Position numbers and translations under genes: made by a program
Part shown: piece by piece, positions 44,487 through 56,250 of the stretch
How positions within the stretch are numbered: position 1 is the stretch's first letter
How the letters are laid out: the number at the start of each line of letters is the position of its first letter
Source of the DNA: Vitis vinifera
Lineage: Eukaryota > Streptophyta > Magnoliopsida > Vitales > Vitaceae
Reading direction: 5' to 3'
Length of the DNA stretch: 64,000 nt
Assembly: GCF_030704535.1 (NCBI RefSeq)
Contig: NC_081812.1
Location: 3,493,501-3,557,500, forward strand
Notes under the pieces: model-generated
Database searches by the model: none
Told to the model about the DNA's origin: nothing
What the model saw: the letters and a program-made list of their open reading frames with translations, nothing else

Positions 44487-47400
44487 TCATTCAACCCTTA
44501 GTAATAAGAATGAGAAGCCTGAGTTTTCACGAATCAGTGGTGGAGGATCAATATCAGAAACTTCTATTTGTTGCATTGTCTTGGAAATATCATCCACAGT
44601 GAATGGAATACTGCAATAATAAAGAAAAAAATACGCGAAAGGTTGGTTTATTGCCACAGAGCAATGAGATCACGATTGCCGGTAAAATCAAGCAGTGGAT
44701 TGGAATTTATTACCTTGAGTCATCATCCAATAAGAACGAACTGCTGACAGCATTGTTCGAATCTTCAGTCATCATTACTCTCATGCTTGAAATAACCTGT
44801 CACTAGAGAAGAGGTTTTAGACAGGATTTTGACAAATGGATCTGAAACAACTGGAAATAAATAAAGACAGCAACGTGTAAAGGTTACAGAGGAGTAATTA
44901 ATCTCACCTCTTCGGTTGCTTCATGGCACCAGTTTTCTAACTCAGCCAATCCTGTCTTAACAAACTCCCCATTGCTGAATGAGCAACATTCACGCCTCAA
45001 AAGGAGACTGCAAAAATGAATTTAAAAATGCCACTTATGCATATTACATAATCAAGGCAATTGGGATCATAAGAAAAAAGCTATGTTTGAGTGCACTTAC
45101 CTGTTGAATAATTGAACATTGATGAATGAAAATATCTGAGTGAATACCTTGCAGACTACGAATGGCGGAACCTGTACAGTCACAATATCCAACAGAATGA
45201 GGTACTGCTGTAAGAAGAAAAACAATCAGTTCTTGACATTATATTTCAGACTGAAACTTACATGGTTTGCTTTCATTATCTTCAAGTAATAATTCAGGCT
45301 TTTCACAATGCTTTGCCAATGAGCAATCAACGCTTGTTGTGCAACTGCATTAGCTTGAGAACGTCTCTTCATGGGATGTTCTAGGTGCCTGTATAATGAA
45401 AAGATACTTGAATGGAGATCAAGAATATATTGGGCAACTTAAAAGTTTCATTGAAAAAGAGAGTGAGCTGCCTTACATAGAAATAGTAAATGAGTTACTG
45501 AGATGATGTGTGTCAAGTGGTCAATTTGCCCAATAGAAACATTCTTTCTAGGTGCAAAGGAATCGATTGATCCCTAAATTCTAACAACATGTACTTATTC
45601 AAGGAAGTTTATTTACATGTAAATGAATAAATAAATTCAAGGGGAGGCATACTTTGTTTTGGGTGAACAATAGAAAATGTGAATTAATAGGTTGACTTAC
45701 AAGTTGAGTTACAGGCAGCAGCACGATGTAAAAAATATAGGAAATATTTACTTACCATCTACATATCCTAACTTAATCTGTCATATCCCTTTTCTTCCCT
45801 TATAAGTAAAAAATCAAACCATATTGTTGAAGAAAAAGTACAAAAAGAGTCTTATAAACCCATTGTGGAAAGAAAGTCAATGGATTTGTTTGTATTTAAA
45901 AGAATTGAATTGCAACCAAACAAAATAAACAAACATGTTCTTCAATCTTTCATGAAAGTAAAGCAACAAGTTGAGTGTCTGTTTTTAAATAATTAGCAAC
46001 AAAAGTTTGTCATTTCTTGACCTTAATAAGTGAATTGCAGGCTGACTCATAAGAATATCAATAGGTTCAATACTGATGTGTTGGGTAGTTAGGGAAGGAC
46101 TTACATAAAAAAGGGTTCTTCAAAAAATGAGTTGCTTTTGATATTAAATGGAACTAGTCATACCATTCATATACCATTCATATTTTCTTTCGAATTAGCT
46201 ATTGCTAAGAAGAATTACCTGAATACACAATCCAAGCAATGGGGAAATCTCTTTCTTTAAATTGTCTCTTATCATTCCATATATCTTCTCAAGGAAGGCT
46301 GTGAGTTGCTGTTTAAAAAGCAAAGCTGGATATTTGGCTTCAACTTGTCTCAAGTCATCCAGTCCACCAAGCACCCGACCATTAAGAAATGAGAACCCAG
46401 CACTTTGTGGAGATGCACAAAGCCCCTAAAAATGTAAGGCAGCAAATGAGAAAATAGGTAGTGTAGTTGTCTCAATTCAGCACCTGATTAATCAAGAAGC
46501 ATGCTGAAGAAGGACAATTCTGGACAATAAAACTTAAATTTGAAAATCAAGAAAATATTACAGATTATATGTGAGCAAAATTTTGGTGGTGGACTCATCA
46601 ATCCACATGAGTAAAAAGTTGATGGTAAAGGGCACATGTGGAATCAACACAAATAGGTAGTGTAGTTGTCTCAGGTTCTCCAGACATTTAATGCAGTATT
46701 ACCAATAAGGCATAGAAAACTTCCAAATAATTCCATTTTGTATATTTTGTTACAAACCTCTGCACTGAATCCTCGAGTTGATCCACTTTCTTCTCTGCAT
46801 CACCAAGCTTTGTGGTTAGTTCCTCATTTTGGGCCTGAGCAGCAGCACAAGCTTGCTTGGCCTCTTCTGCTGCTTGTGTTTGTGATAGTAAAGAAGCCTG
46901 TAAATTTGCAAATGATTGTCACTCTAACCCGCAGTTCTAATAATTAACCCATATGCTAACATCAACAGGAGGTATATTAAACTGCAACAGGAATTCCCTG
47001 ATTTCCAACTTTTCCACTTTCTGATACTTCCAACCAAGCATTCATGGCTAGCTTCAAGTCTTAAGTTAAATCAACAAATAGTAGTATATGTAAACTACAC
47101 ATCATATGATGATTCCAAATACAGATTAATGCACAATGACATAACTACACTAAGTGCAGCCAGTTCCTCATACATAATGTACATATAGCACATGCAATCA
47201 TAGCCCCATACATTTGCAAGATCCGTTTTCAATTTTAAATGGGAATGTGAATTCAACATTAGAGTTAAATTATCTCTACCAAACCAAGGAGCCATAACCA
47301 AATAAACCTTCTGCTATTTGTAGGGTGCGGCATGAGATTTTAATCACCCAGATGCATCTTAATGCAAATGGTCTAGATTAGGACTAAGAGAATGCGCAGA

Positions 47401-47673
47401 GAACGTATGAGATACAGTAATTATCATAGACAAAAGTTAGTAGCTCTACCTTCAGCCTTTCAACTTCAGCTGTCAACGAGTCCACCTTCTCTGTATCTTG
47501 GACTATAACTGGGGTCTCCTTAGTGACAGGAGGTGCTTCTTCAATTGCTTCGATCGAGCTGCCTCTCGTTCTCTGATAACCATGGCATTAGCTTCTTCTA
47601 TTTGCAATTGCATTGCGTGCGACATTTCTTGCAGTTTAGCAGTTTCCTGGGCTTTGGCCTCCTCAAGATCAAC
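44487..47673 (-). pseudogene. Myosin XI tail, copy 2 (coiled coil end and globular tail), 5'-truncated
   Basis: Exons in transcription order: 47,673-47,450 (LQEMSHAMQLQIEEANAMV..., coiled coil), 46,897-46,758 (SLLSQTQAAEEAKQACAAAQ), 46,425-46,219 ([20 protein letters not shown], start of the globular tail), 45,388-45,262, 45,207-45,101 (VFTQIFSFINVQLFN), 45,007-44,908 ([14 protein letters not shown]), 44,796-44,714 (MTEDSNNAVSSSFLLDDD) and 44,610-44,487 (FTVDDISKTMQQIEVSDIDP ... stop). It is the cargo-binding end of a plant class XI myosin. Lesions: a frameshift after EREAAR in the first exon, the same deletion in the 45,262-45,388 exon as in copy 1, and three exons missing near 44,865 that copy 1 keeps. 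The motor and IQ regions are absent and nothing upstream of 47,673 resembles them. Confidence 0.9.
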
Positions 47674-47699
47674 CTGTCTTTTAAACAGAAACAAAAAGT

Positions 47700-48378
47700 A
47701 CAGTGCAGGCCAATCAGAGGACTATTTCTATCACATCCAAATCACTGCACTGAAACTGAACTAAGATACTTTGTTTATATATCTATATTCTCAAACTGTT
47801 GGGGGGCGATCCCAAGTGGTGTTTTTCAATTATTATAAATGAATAAAGGGTATTCAGAAATTTGGGGCTCTAGGAGGGACACATGCATGTAGATAAAGCA
47901 ACCCAAATAATGAAAGATCATTTTAAAAGAGATGACAGATAGGGGGAGGTGGAGACAATCAAAGGGATGCCTTGGGACTCTGGGAGGGACAAATGTAATT
48001 GATAAGCTTCAAAACTGTGTATCGGACTTCCTCCCTTCAAGAGTTCCATTAGTTGACATAGGGGACTAGCTGATCTACAACTCTAAACACCCTAATTGAT
48101 GGACTATATATGTATAATATATACATTTATAAAGAGCGAAAAAAATATCTACACTACCTTTAATCAGTTATATATTTGCCTGCTTTGAGGCGAATGAGGC
48201 TTTTAAAGCCTTTGTCATCTCTTGTTTCGGACGTGGGATCATAAAGATTGATAAAAAGGAAAATGAGATTTAAAACAGCAACAGACCATAGGCTCAAGGT
48301 AAGATGTTCACACCACTCTACTATACTTCCATTGGTGTTAAGATTGATAAAAAATGAATTATATATGTTATTACAACA

Positions 48379-48422
<44 letters not shown>

Positions 48423-51016
48423 TTATATTTTCATATTTAATATAAAATATGAAGAAATAAATATTATTATTATTTAATTATATATATTTTTAATTTGTAA
48501 AAATTATTTTAAATTTTAATAAAATATAAATTATATATTTGTGATCTCATCGATAGTTGAATTGATATATTTTCCAGTTTAATCAATCCAGTTTTTTAAA
48601 CATTGTAAATAACTATAATATTTTAAAATTTTAAATATAATTTTAATTTATTTAAAAATGGACATTATATAATAGCATTAAAAATAAAAACACAAATCCC
48701 ATGTGGTAAAATTGTAAAATTATTAAAAGGTGGGTGATAATTATTAATAGTAATACAAAAAATAAATAATACATTTGGAGCTTCTATGACTTATTTGATT
48801 TCTCTGTTTCCTTTTTTTTCTTTTTATCTAAAACTCCTATTGAAATTAGGGAAAGGGGAGGTCATGATTAAATTTTAAAAAGTTTAAATTTAATATCTTA
48901 TTTCTCTTATTTTAACTTTTTATATAAAAATTTTAAAAAATTTAAAATATAAAAAAAAATTAATTTTAATTACATTTGTTTATCGTTACTATTTCTTTTT
49001 TTTTTTTTTCTTTCTTGAACCAAACATACTATTAAAAATTATAAAATTGTAAAATTATTACTTTATATAGGCTTAGAATTGTTTTTCTTTTGTACAAATT
49101 CAAATTTTGTTTGAAAAAATTATCAGAAACAATTTTTTTAAAAACATAAAACCAATTCTGAATTACTTTCAAAAATGAAATTCTATTTAGAAATTCAAAT
49201 ATAAAAACGAAAGGTTTTTTATTTATTTATTTATTTGGCGTGTAATTTATGTTTAAAAAATAGTTACCATACCAAGTACCAACTTTAGAATTTCAGAAAA
49301 ATTATTTTAGTAAATTACTAATTTGTTTTTATTTATTTTTATTTTTTACATATCTAGTGAAATTAGGAATATTGATTTCTATAAAAACAACACTAATCAA
49401 ACATAACTCAGTTGAAGTTTCGAAACCCTAGAAAAATTTGAGGGGAAAAGAGGGCATTCAGAATGAGTAGGAGGTTATTATTCAATCAAGAATCATCAGA
49501 AAATAATTGTTATGTTCATCATCATACCAAGAAAAAAGAAAGAAAGTGGAGAAGAAGAGGGGTGTGGTTTCTCTCAGACAAATGCCTCGTTTTGTCGTCA
49601 GGATTTATGGAAAGCATGAATGATCGGACTCGTCATCATTTTACTATCATCACCGAGAAACTCACCAAACCCCGATTCAAAACAAAAACAAAAACAAGAA
49701 AAGAATGATTGCTTCTCCTGATCCTAGAAGTGGCAAGTACCTAAGGCCAATCATCATCAAAAGAGAGTTAGTGAGCTTTGGTAGTGGGGCTCAGCCACCT
49801 GCTGCTTATCGTCTCCTCCAACTCCTTTCTCCTTCTATTTGTAGTGACACTGCCACCGCACTCCTAGGGTTAGGGTTAGGGTTTCTTCAAATTTACCAAA
49901 AATGGCACTATTTCAAATTGGATCCCAAATCCTGTAAACTTGGGCTGAGTTTGGGCTCAGGTGTGGACGACATCCCCACCCAGCCCAAATCCCCCAAGCC
50001 CATCTCGTATCCACGTTTAAAATGTTATCAACATTTTAAAAATATTTTATTATGAATTTTCAAAATCATATTCATTTTTTTTGGCATACTAATAAATCAT
50101 TAATACATCTATTGTTGATTAATAGATATTGAAAAACAGTTGGAAACCTTCACCTCATAATTTACAACCCTTTTCTCAACTCTTGATTCCAATTTCCATG
50201 TAACAATGTTTTATTAGACTTCTAATCTACCATTTGTTCCTGCAAGTTTCACAAACTTCCAGGCAAACTCATGCTTTTAGAAAATATTTTGTTTTTTTCA
50301 AATATACTTTTAGTGTAAAAAAACATTTTTGTCTTTGGAAAAATTTTAAAAATATTATTGAAAAGTTGAAAAATCATTTGTACTATTTTTTTTTTTGGAG
50401 AAATATTTAATAAATGATTTTTCTAATAAAGGTTTTAGAGAAAACATTCATACTTTTCAAAAATGGGTTACTTTTGAAGGACATTTGAAGGATCTGACAT
50501 AAAAATCCACAAAAAAGTATTCAAATTACTTTCAAATTTTAAATTTTAAATTTATTTTATAATGAATATTACATAACAAAAAAATTAAAAATAAAATAAA
50601 TTTATAATAGCCTTTTAAGAAAATAATGTAATAATAAATATTGTCAACATTAGCATTAACAATAAAAATAGAAAACAATATGGTCCATGTTAGAGTTGAT
50701 AAAGTTTGATGGTTACACATTCAAAGTATGTGATCCATGATGTACTGGAATCTGCAGCGGAAATGTACTCTTTTAAGAGCAAATGCTTGATATCACAAAC
50801 AGGGCCATTCCCATCAAAGGGAATAATAGGTCAACCTTGTTTAGCTACCATTATGACAGAAATTTGAATATATCAAATAAGTGAAGAATACTTGCCTAAG
50901 AAGTTCAAATCAGTAGTTGTCTCGGGTCGCATGGCACACCCACTTTCCTTTTTTCATATATTTAAAGCTCATTCCAATGATTTATAAGGAACCAAAAATC
51001 AAGTATCATAAAAGTT
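47700..51016. other. Gene-free stretch with microsatellite and array-linker remnants
   Basis: Contains a TA run at about 48,385-48,420, a three-copy GGGTTA (telomere-box-like) string near 49,867-49,883, and two diverged remnants of the DUF866-array linker (about 48,651-48,720 and 50,560-50,690). ORFs of 81 codons (49,463-49,708) and 116 codons (49,705-50,055) sit in slightly less AT-rich DNA; I do not recognise their products and do not call them genes. Confidence 0.45.
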
Positions 51017-51330
51017 CACTATAAGAAAAAAGGGAATTAATGACGTTTTTTAAGCGTCAAGAAAAGCATAAGATGACGCTTCTCTAAAGCGTCCTCTTCT
51101 CCCCTGTCATTATATGTTTTAGTTAATAATGATGCTTTTAGGAAGTGTCATCTTTGAATATTTTTTTACTAAAATAATTTTTATAGAATTGTCATTGTTG
51201 ACGCTCATACAAGGCGTCATCTTTGGATTATTTTTCAATGACAATTTTAAAAGCGCCATCTTTGGTTTATGTTAATAATGACACTTAATAGAAACATCAT
51301 CTTTAAGCATTTTATTTTAATAATAATATT
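51017..51330 (+). mobile_element. CACTA-like (En/Spm) transposon terminus with subterminal repeats
   Basis: Starts CACTATAAGAAAAAAGGGAA, the typical plant CACTA terminal inverted repeat, followed by ATTAATGACG. For about 280 bp, AAGCGTCAT/GACGCT-type motifs recur in both orientations, as expected of subterminal repeats. I could not identify the matching opposite end or a transposase gene. A second forward CACTACAAGAAAATGAC lies at 52,169. Confidence 0.65.
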
Positions 51331-53632
51331 GGTATTATGTTTTTAAAATAATGAATTTTCTATATAATTAAATAAAAGCAAAAGCAATTATAAATCATAA
51401 AATTAAATTGAATTTTACAAATTAATTAGTATAATTACTTGTATACAAATTATAAATTTGTTCATTAGATCAAAATATTTCAATGAGAATTTTTAAATCC
51501 AATATAAGAACAAATACCGGTGCAATAACTACAAAAAGAAACCATCATCAACAAAAGTCTAGTTCAACCTCTTAAAGATTTAAATGATATCATCTTCATG
51601 ATTTCCAACATCGCTTCATTGTAATGATTTCTCTTCTTCTTGTAAGCTAATTTCCTTTGAAAGCTGTAAATAAATAAAAAAATATAAACTTTTAATTTAT
51701 ACATATAACAACCAATATAATTGAAACAAAGAGGATATAAGAATAGAAAATAATCCAATAAGTTAATTAGCCTTTGTTCAAGTAAAGTAATAAAACAAAC
51801 ATGCTAATATTTTTCTTATTGGGTCAAAGGTAAAAAGTTTTACTAGAGTAAATAAATTATTAGTGTTAAAAAATACTGCTACTAAGTAAGATAATTATCT
51901 CAATCATTAAGTATACAACCACATGAATATGTCTTAGTTCCCTTAATTATTGAAAAGATCCATTTTAAAATGATTTATACTATGTTGATAGTGAAGAAAA
52001 ATAAATCTTCATTTACCTTGTCATTGGCATCATCCCTGTCAAAGTCTTCTTGATTAGGCTTTTGCTTCAGAGAGGTTATCAATAACATTAGAGTAATATA
52101 AATCAAAAGAGGTTAATTAAAATAAAATAAAAATAAACATTGATAGATTTAATTTTTCACAAAATAGCCACTACAAGAAAATGACAAAATTATAAGAAAA
52201 GGAATTCAAAATAATTTACAAGAAAAACTAATGTATATTATGAAGAGTTTTAACCAAATCTAACCGGATGATGAAATTTAAAATTCAACAAAATTTACAT
52301 AATCATATACTGGCTGATGAATGTTCAAACAATCATACATGAGATTTGAAAATTGATTCATTATCGAGTTCAAACTTATTAATAAAAATAAAAATAGCAG
52401 TCAATAAAAAATTGAAGCAAATGAAAGATGAATGAATTAAGTTATATATTTGAAAAGCAATGCAATGAACTTGAACTCTCGTTTATTCCGATGTTGATTT
52501 ATTGATATAGAGTTCATGAAAGAAAAATAATAGAAGAAAAAAATGCACTCAAATATGCCCTTAGTGGATCAACGTGAATATCATTCAACCAACAAACTTA
52601 CTTGCATGTTCCCAACAAGTAATGTGAAAAGCATCAATTTTAAGAATTACAATGATAATAGTTGCCTACTTCATAAGAAAGAAACACATAGTTTCTTTCA
52701 ACATTAACAAATGCAAATCTCAAAAGCTAATTAATGAAGCATAGGAGTTGGGGCAGCTCCTTATGGACTTTTAATAAAGAACTCTTAAAACGTTATCAAA
52801 TAAAATAATAACATAAGACCAGTAGCACGGTTAAAAATAATACCAAGGTCCAAATAAGATGAAAACCATCTTACTATCACTATGTTAATATTAATTTCTT
52901 ATATTTTTATTTTTTATTTACTTGATTAGTTTTTACTTTTATTTTAGTTCCTTTGACTTTTAATTTTATTGAGTTGATAAGAGGTGCTTGTTCAAAGTTT
53001 TTGAAAATATGAATCATTAGGCAAGTGTATGATAAGAATCCAAGGATAGGAAAATAAACTTATTTTTATATTTTATTTCAATAAAACCATGAAATGTATC
53101 ATTGTCTTGTTTAGGATAACATATAACTCCTATGCAATTATAAAAGTAAATAATTAATTTGTAAAGTAATAGAAATAAAATTTTAACTTCTATTTAGTCA
53201 TCCTTTCAAGCTATTCTATCTTTAAGAGAGAAGTTTCTAGGTGGATTACCTTTATAAATAGAGGAGATACTTGCCTTTAAAAACATTGTCTTATGTGCAT
53301 CTAGCCCTCTACTCCTAGTTGTCACAATCATTACCTTCTACTCCTAATTGTCATATTAAATGATAACTTGTTTTCCTATATCAAGAATAGAAGACCACTT
53401 TGTCTAATCACTACATCTCATTCCATTAAATAATAATGAAAATATATTATTAAAAAACATTGAAAGTTGGATCTCTTGTTTTTTTATTAAAAAAAAAAAA
53501 AAATAGAAACATAATAAGGAGGGAAGGAGCACACATTTATGAACTCACATAAAGAATACTCAAACTTTTATATTTTTAAATTAGGATTAGTTGTGTAGTC
53601 ACTCAACCATCTAGAGTAACTTTTAGTAATAA

Positions 53633-53635
<3 letters not shown>

Positions 53636-53711
<76 letters not shown>
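53636..53711. repeat. (TA)n microsatellite, about 75 bp
   Basis: Uninterrupted alternating A/T. Confidence 0.95.
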
Positions 53712-53716
<5 letters not shown>

Positions 53717-54149
53717 TAAAGAGGCCTCAAATACTTTAATGAAGGTCCACTTAAAAAACAAAAATTAGAAATGACCTTTCCTCTTTCTATTATTTGTATA
53801 AAGTGGAGTGCGCAAGGTTGAAGAAGGCATTGAAAAGACAATAAAGTTTCTTTTAACTTATTGGAAATCTACAACAAACTCCACATAAATATGGTATGCT
53901 CACGAATTTGGATAGCTTTTGTTAAGTGATGTACTCTAAACCTACATTGGTAGACTAACTTGAGAAATAAATAATAAAATTGGTATAATTGGTTTCTTGT
54001 TCTTAACACATAATCTAGACTATATTTTACAAACCCACAAACCTTGTCAACATATGACAAAACCCTGCAATCCCTTTAAAATATAACGGACAAATATACC
54101 CTTTAAGAACACATATAAAATATTTTATAAAATTAAGTTAAATAATTTT

Positions 54150-54500
54150 TTTTCAATAATTTTTTTTTCAAAAATACTAAATTAAATAAAAGTAGTTTTC
54201 AAAAATATTAAATTAAATAATTTTTTTTTCAAAAATATTAAATTAAAATTTTTTTTCAAAAACATTAAATTAAATTAAAGTATTTAAAAAAAATATTAAA
54301 TTAAATATATTTTTTAAATATTAAATTAAATAAATTTATTTTTAAAAAATATTAAATTAAATAAATTTATTTTTAAAAAATATTAAATTAAATAAAAGTA
54401 TTTTAAAAAATATTAAATTACATAAAAGTATTTTTAAAAAATATTAAATTAAATAAAAAATATTAAATTAAATAAAAGTATTTTTCAAAAATATTAATTT
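54150..54500. repeat. AT minisatellite (TATTAAATTAAATAAAAGTA unit)
   Basis: About ten imperfect units of roughly 30-37 bp built from AAATATTAAATTAAAT and AAAGTATTTTT phrases. Confidence 0.85.
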
Positions 54501-54671
54501 TTTTTTTCTCAAAATCAATAAAGGGCATTTTTGGAAATACTGAAGGATAATATCCTTCAACTCAATTTCCATACTTTCATTGGGTCTTGGGCTCAATTTG
54601 AAGAGTTACATAGACCTTTTGTTAATTTGGGGGCCCATCTACCCTCAAAACATAATTCTCCCTAAAATTAA

Positions 54672-55345
54672 TGTCAAATCAAATTAATTAATCTCCATAA
54701 ATAGAAAAATATTATCTAACTTTCCAACCAATCTCCAAATTACCTTTTCAAGTTGATAAGGTAGTCATGAATGACTTTTAAAATTAAAATTAAATCACTA
54801 AAAGTTTCAAACAATAAAATTATATTTTAAAATTTTGATTTATTTAATATAAATCAAAGAAATCTCCATAAATAAAAAAATATTGTCTTACTTTTTAAAC
54901 ACTTTCCAAATTACCTTTTCGAGTTGATATGGTAGTTGTAAATGACTTTTAAATATTAAAATCACTAATTTTTTTAAAAGCTAAAATTACATTTTTAAAT
55001 ATAAAAACAAACTAATTAAATGATAAAATTATATTTTTAAAATTTTAAATATCAAATCAAATTAATCTTCATAAATGAAAAAATATTATCTTAGTGTTCA
55101 AACGCTCTCCAAATTACATTTCCAAGTTTGATAAGATAGTCATAAATGACCTTTAAATATTAAAATCAATAATTGCTAAAATTACAAATTTAAAATTTGA
55201 TCGTTTTATAATTAAATCAAATTAATCTCCATCATAGAAAAATATTGTCTTAATTTTCAAACAGTTTACAAATTACCTTTTCAAGTTGATAAGATATTCA
55301 TAAATAACTTTTAAATATTAAAATCACTAATTTTTTTAAACAATA
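54672..55345. repeat. Tandem repeat, four units of about 150-200 bp
   Basis: Phrases TTAATCTCCATAAA, CTCCAAATTACCTTTTCAAG and TTGATAAGGTAGTCATAAAT recur near 54,690, 54,860, 55,060 and 55,215 in the same order, with substitutions and small indels. Confidence 0.8.
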
Positions 55346-56107
55346 AAATTATTTTTTTTAATATTAAAATCATCTAGTTCTTTAAAAAAAAAAATCAATT
55401 AATATTTTTTTAACTATCATTATGCAAAAAAACTCCCAAAGATTGATATCAAGAATTCAAGTGGCCGAAGACAATAAGGAAAAATTGGAGGATGACAAAG
55501 GGAAAGAAAGTAAAAGGATAAACATGAGCTGAATTATCAAATAAAAGATAATACAAAATATGGAAAATATTCTAAGTTGTTGTATAGAGGCTTAGAAGAC
55601 AATCAGAATACAGAATCACACTAGAAAGAGTAAAAGAATATATTTAAGCTAAGTTGGAAGAAATAGGTAATGAGGAACTTATCATCATCATCTTTCCAAC
55701 TGATCACTCTAAGAGTACAATCAGTTTACTCATAGATATGGAATTCCATAGTTTGCAAAACAATTATTTCAATAGAAGAGAAAACTTTGTTATGCAATTC
55801 TTATCTAATACCAAGTTTGGTATACATAATTTCATATATTCTTACTCTACCACTAGCTCCCCATATTTGCTTGAAAGATCAAGTACAAATATAGTGTTTG
55901 TACTTTTATCTTTATCGTATTTTCTTTTTTGAGCTAATTTTTAATTTATTTTTTACTTGTGTTTATGTTATCACAAAATAATTTATTTGGATTTTTGACA
56001 ACTTACATAACATAAAAAATAGTTTATTCATAATTCTCTTTATCAAATAAGCATTAGTTATACCTTGTATTTTTAAATAATCCCTTTTGAGTACTTTATT
56101 TATTATC

Positions 56108-56250
56108 TTTCATGTCGTTGAATATAAATTATATATATTATAAATTGGTTTGTAATTATAATTTTGCCATATTATTAGGTTTCATGTCTTTGAATATGAA
56201 TTATATATATCATAAATTATGTCGTAATCATAATTTTGTCATATTATTAG
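56108..56250 (+). repeat. Tandem duplication of a 72-bp segment
   Basis: TTTCATGTCGTTGAATATAA at about 56,108 and TTTCATGTCTTTGAATATGA at about 56,180 start two similar copies ending TTGCCATATTATTAG / TTGTCATATTATTAG. Confidence 0.8.

Noticed and set aside
46666-46947. 93-codon plus-strand ORF
   Set aside because: Antisense to a myosin XI coiled-coil exon.
49867-49883. Interstitial telomere sequence
   Set aside because: Only three GGGTTA copies; this is a common telo-box-sized string, too short to suggest a telomere relic.
49463-50055. Two consecutive ORFs of 81 and 116 codons
   Set aside because: No recognisable motif, no supporting splice sites and no partner; kept only as a remark on the intergenic stretch.
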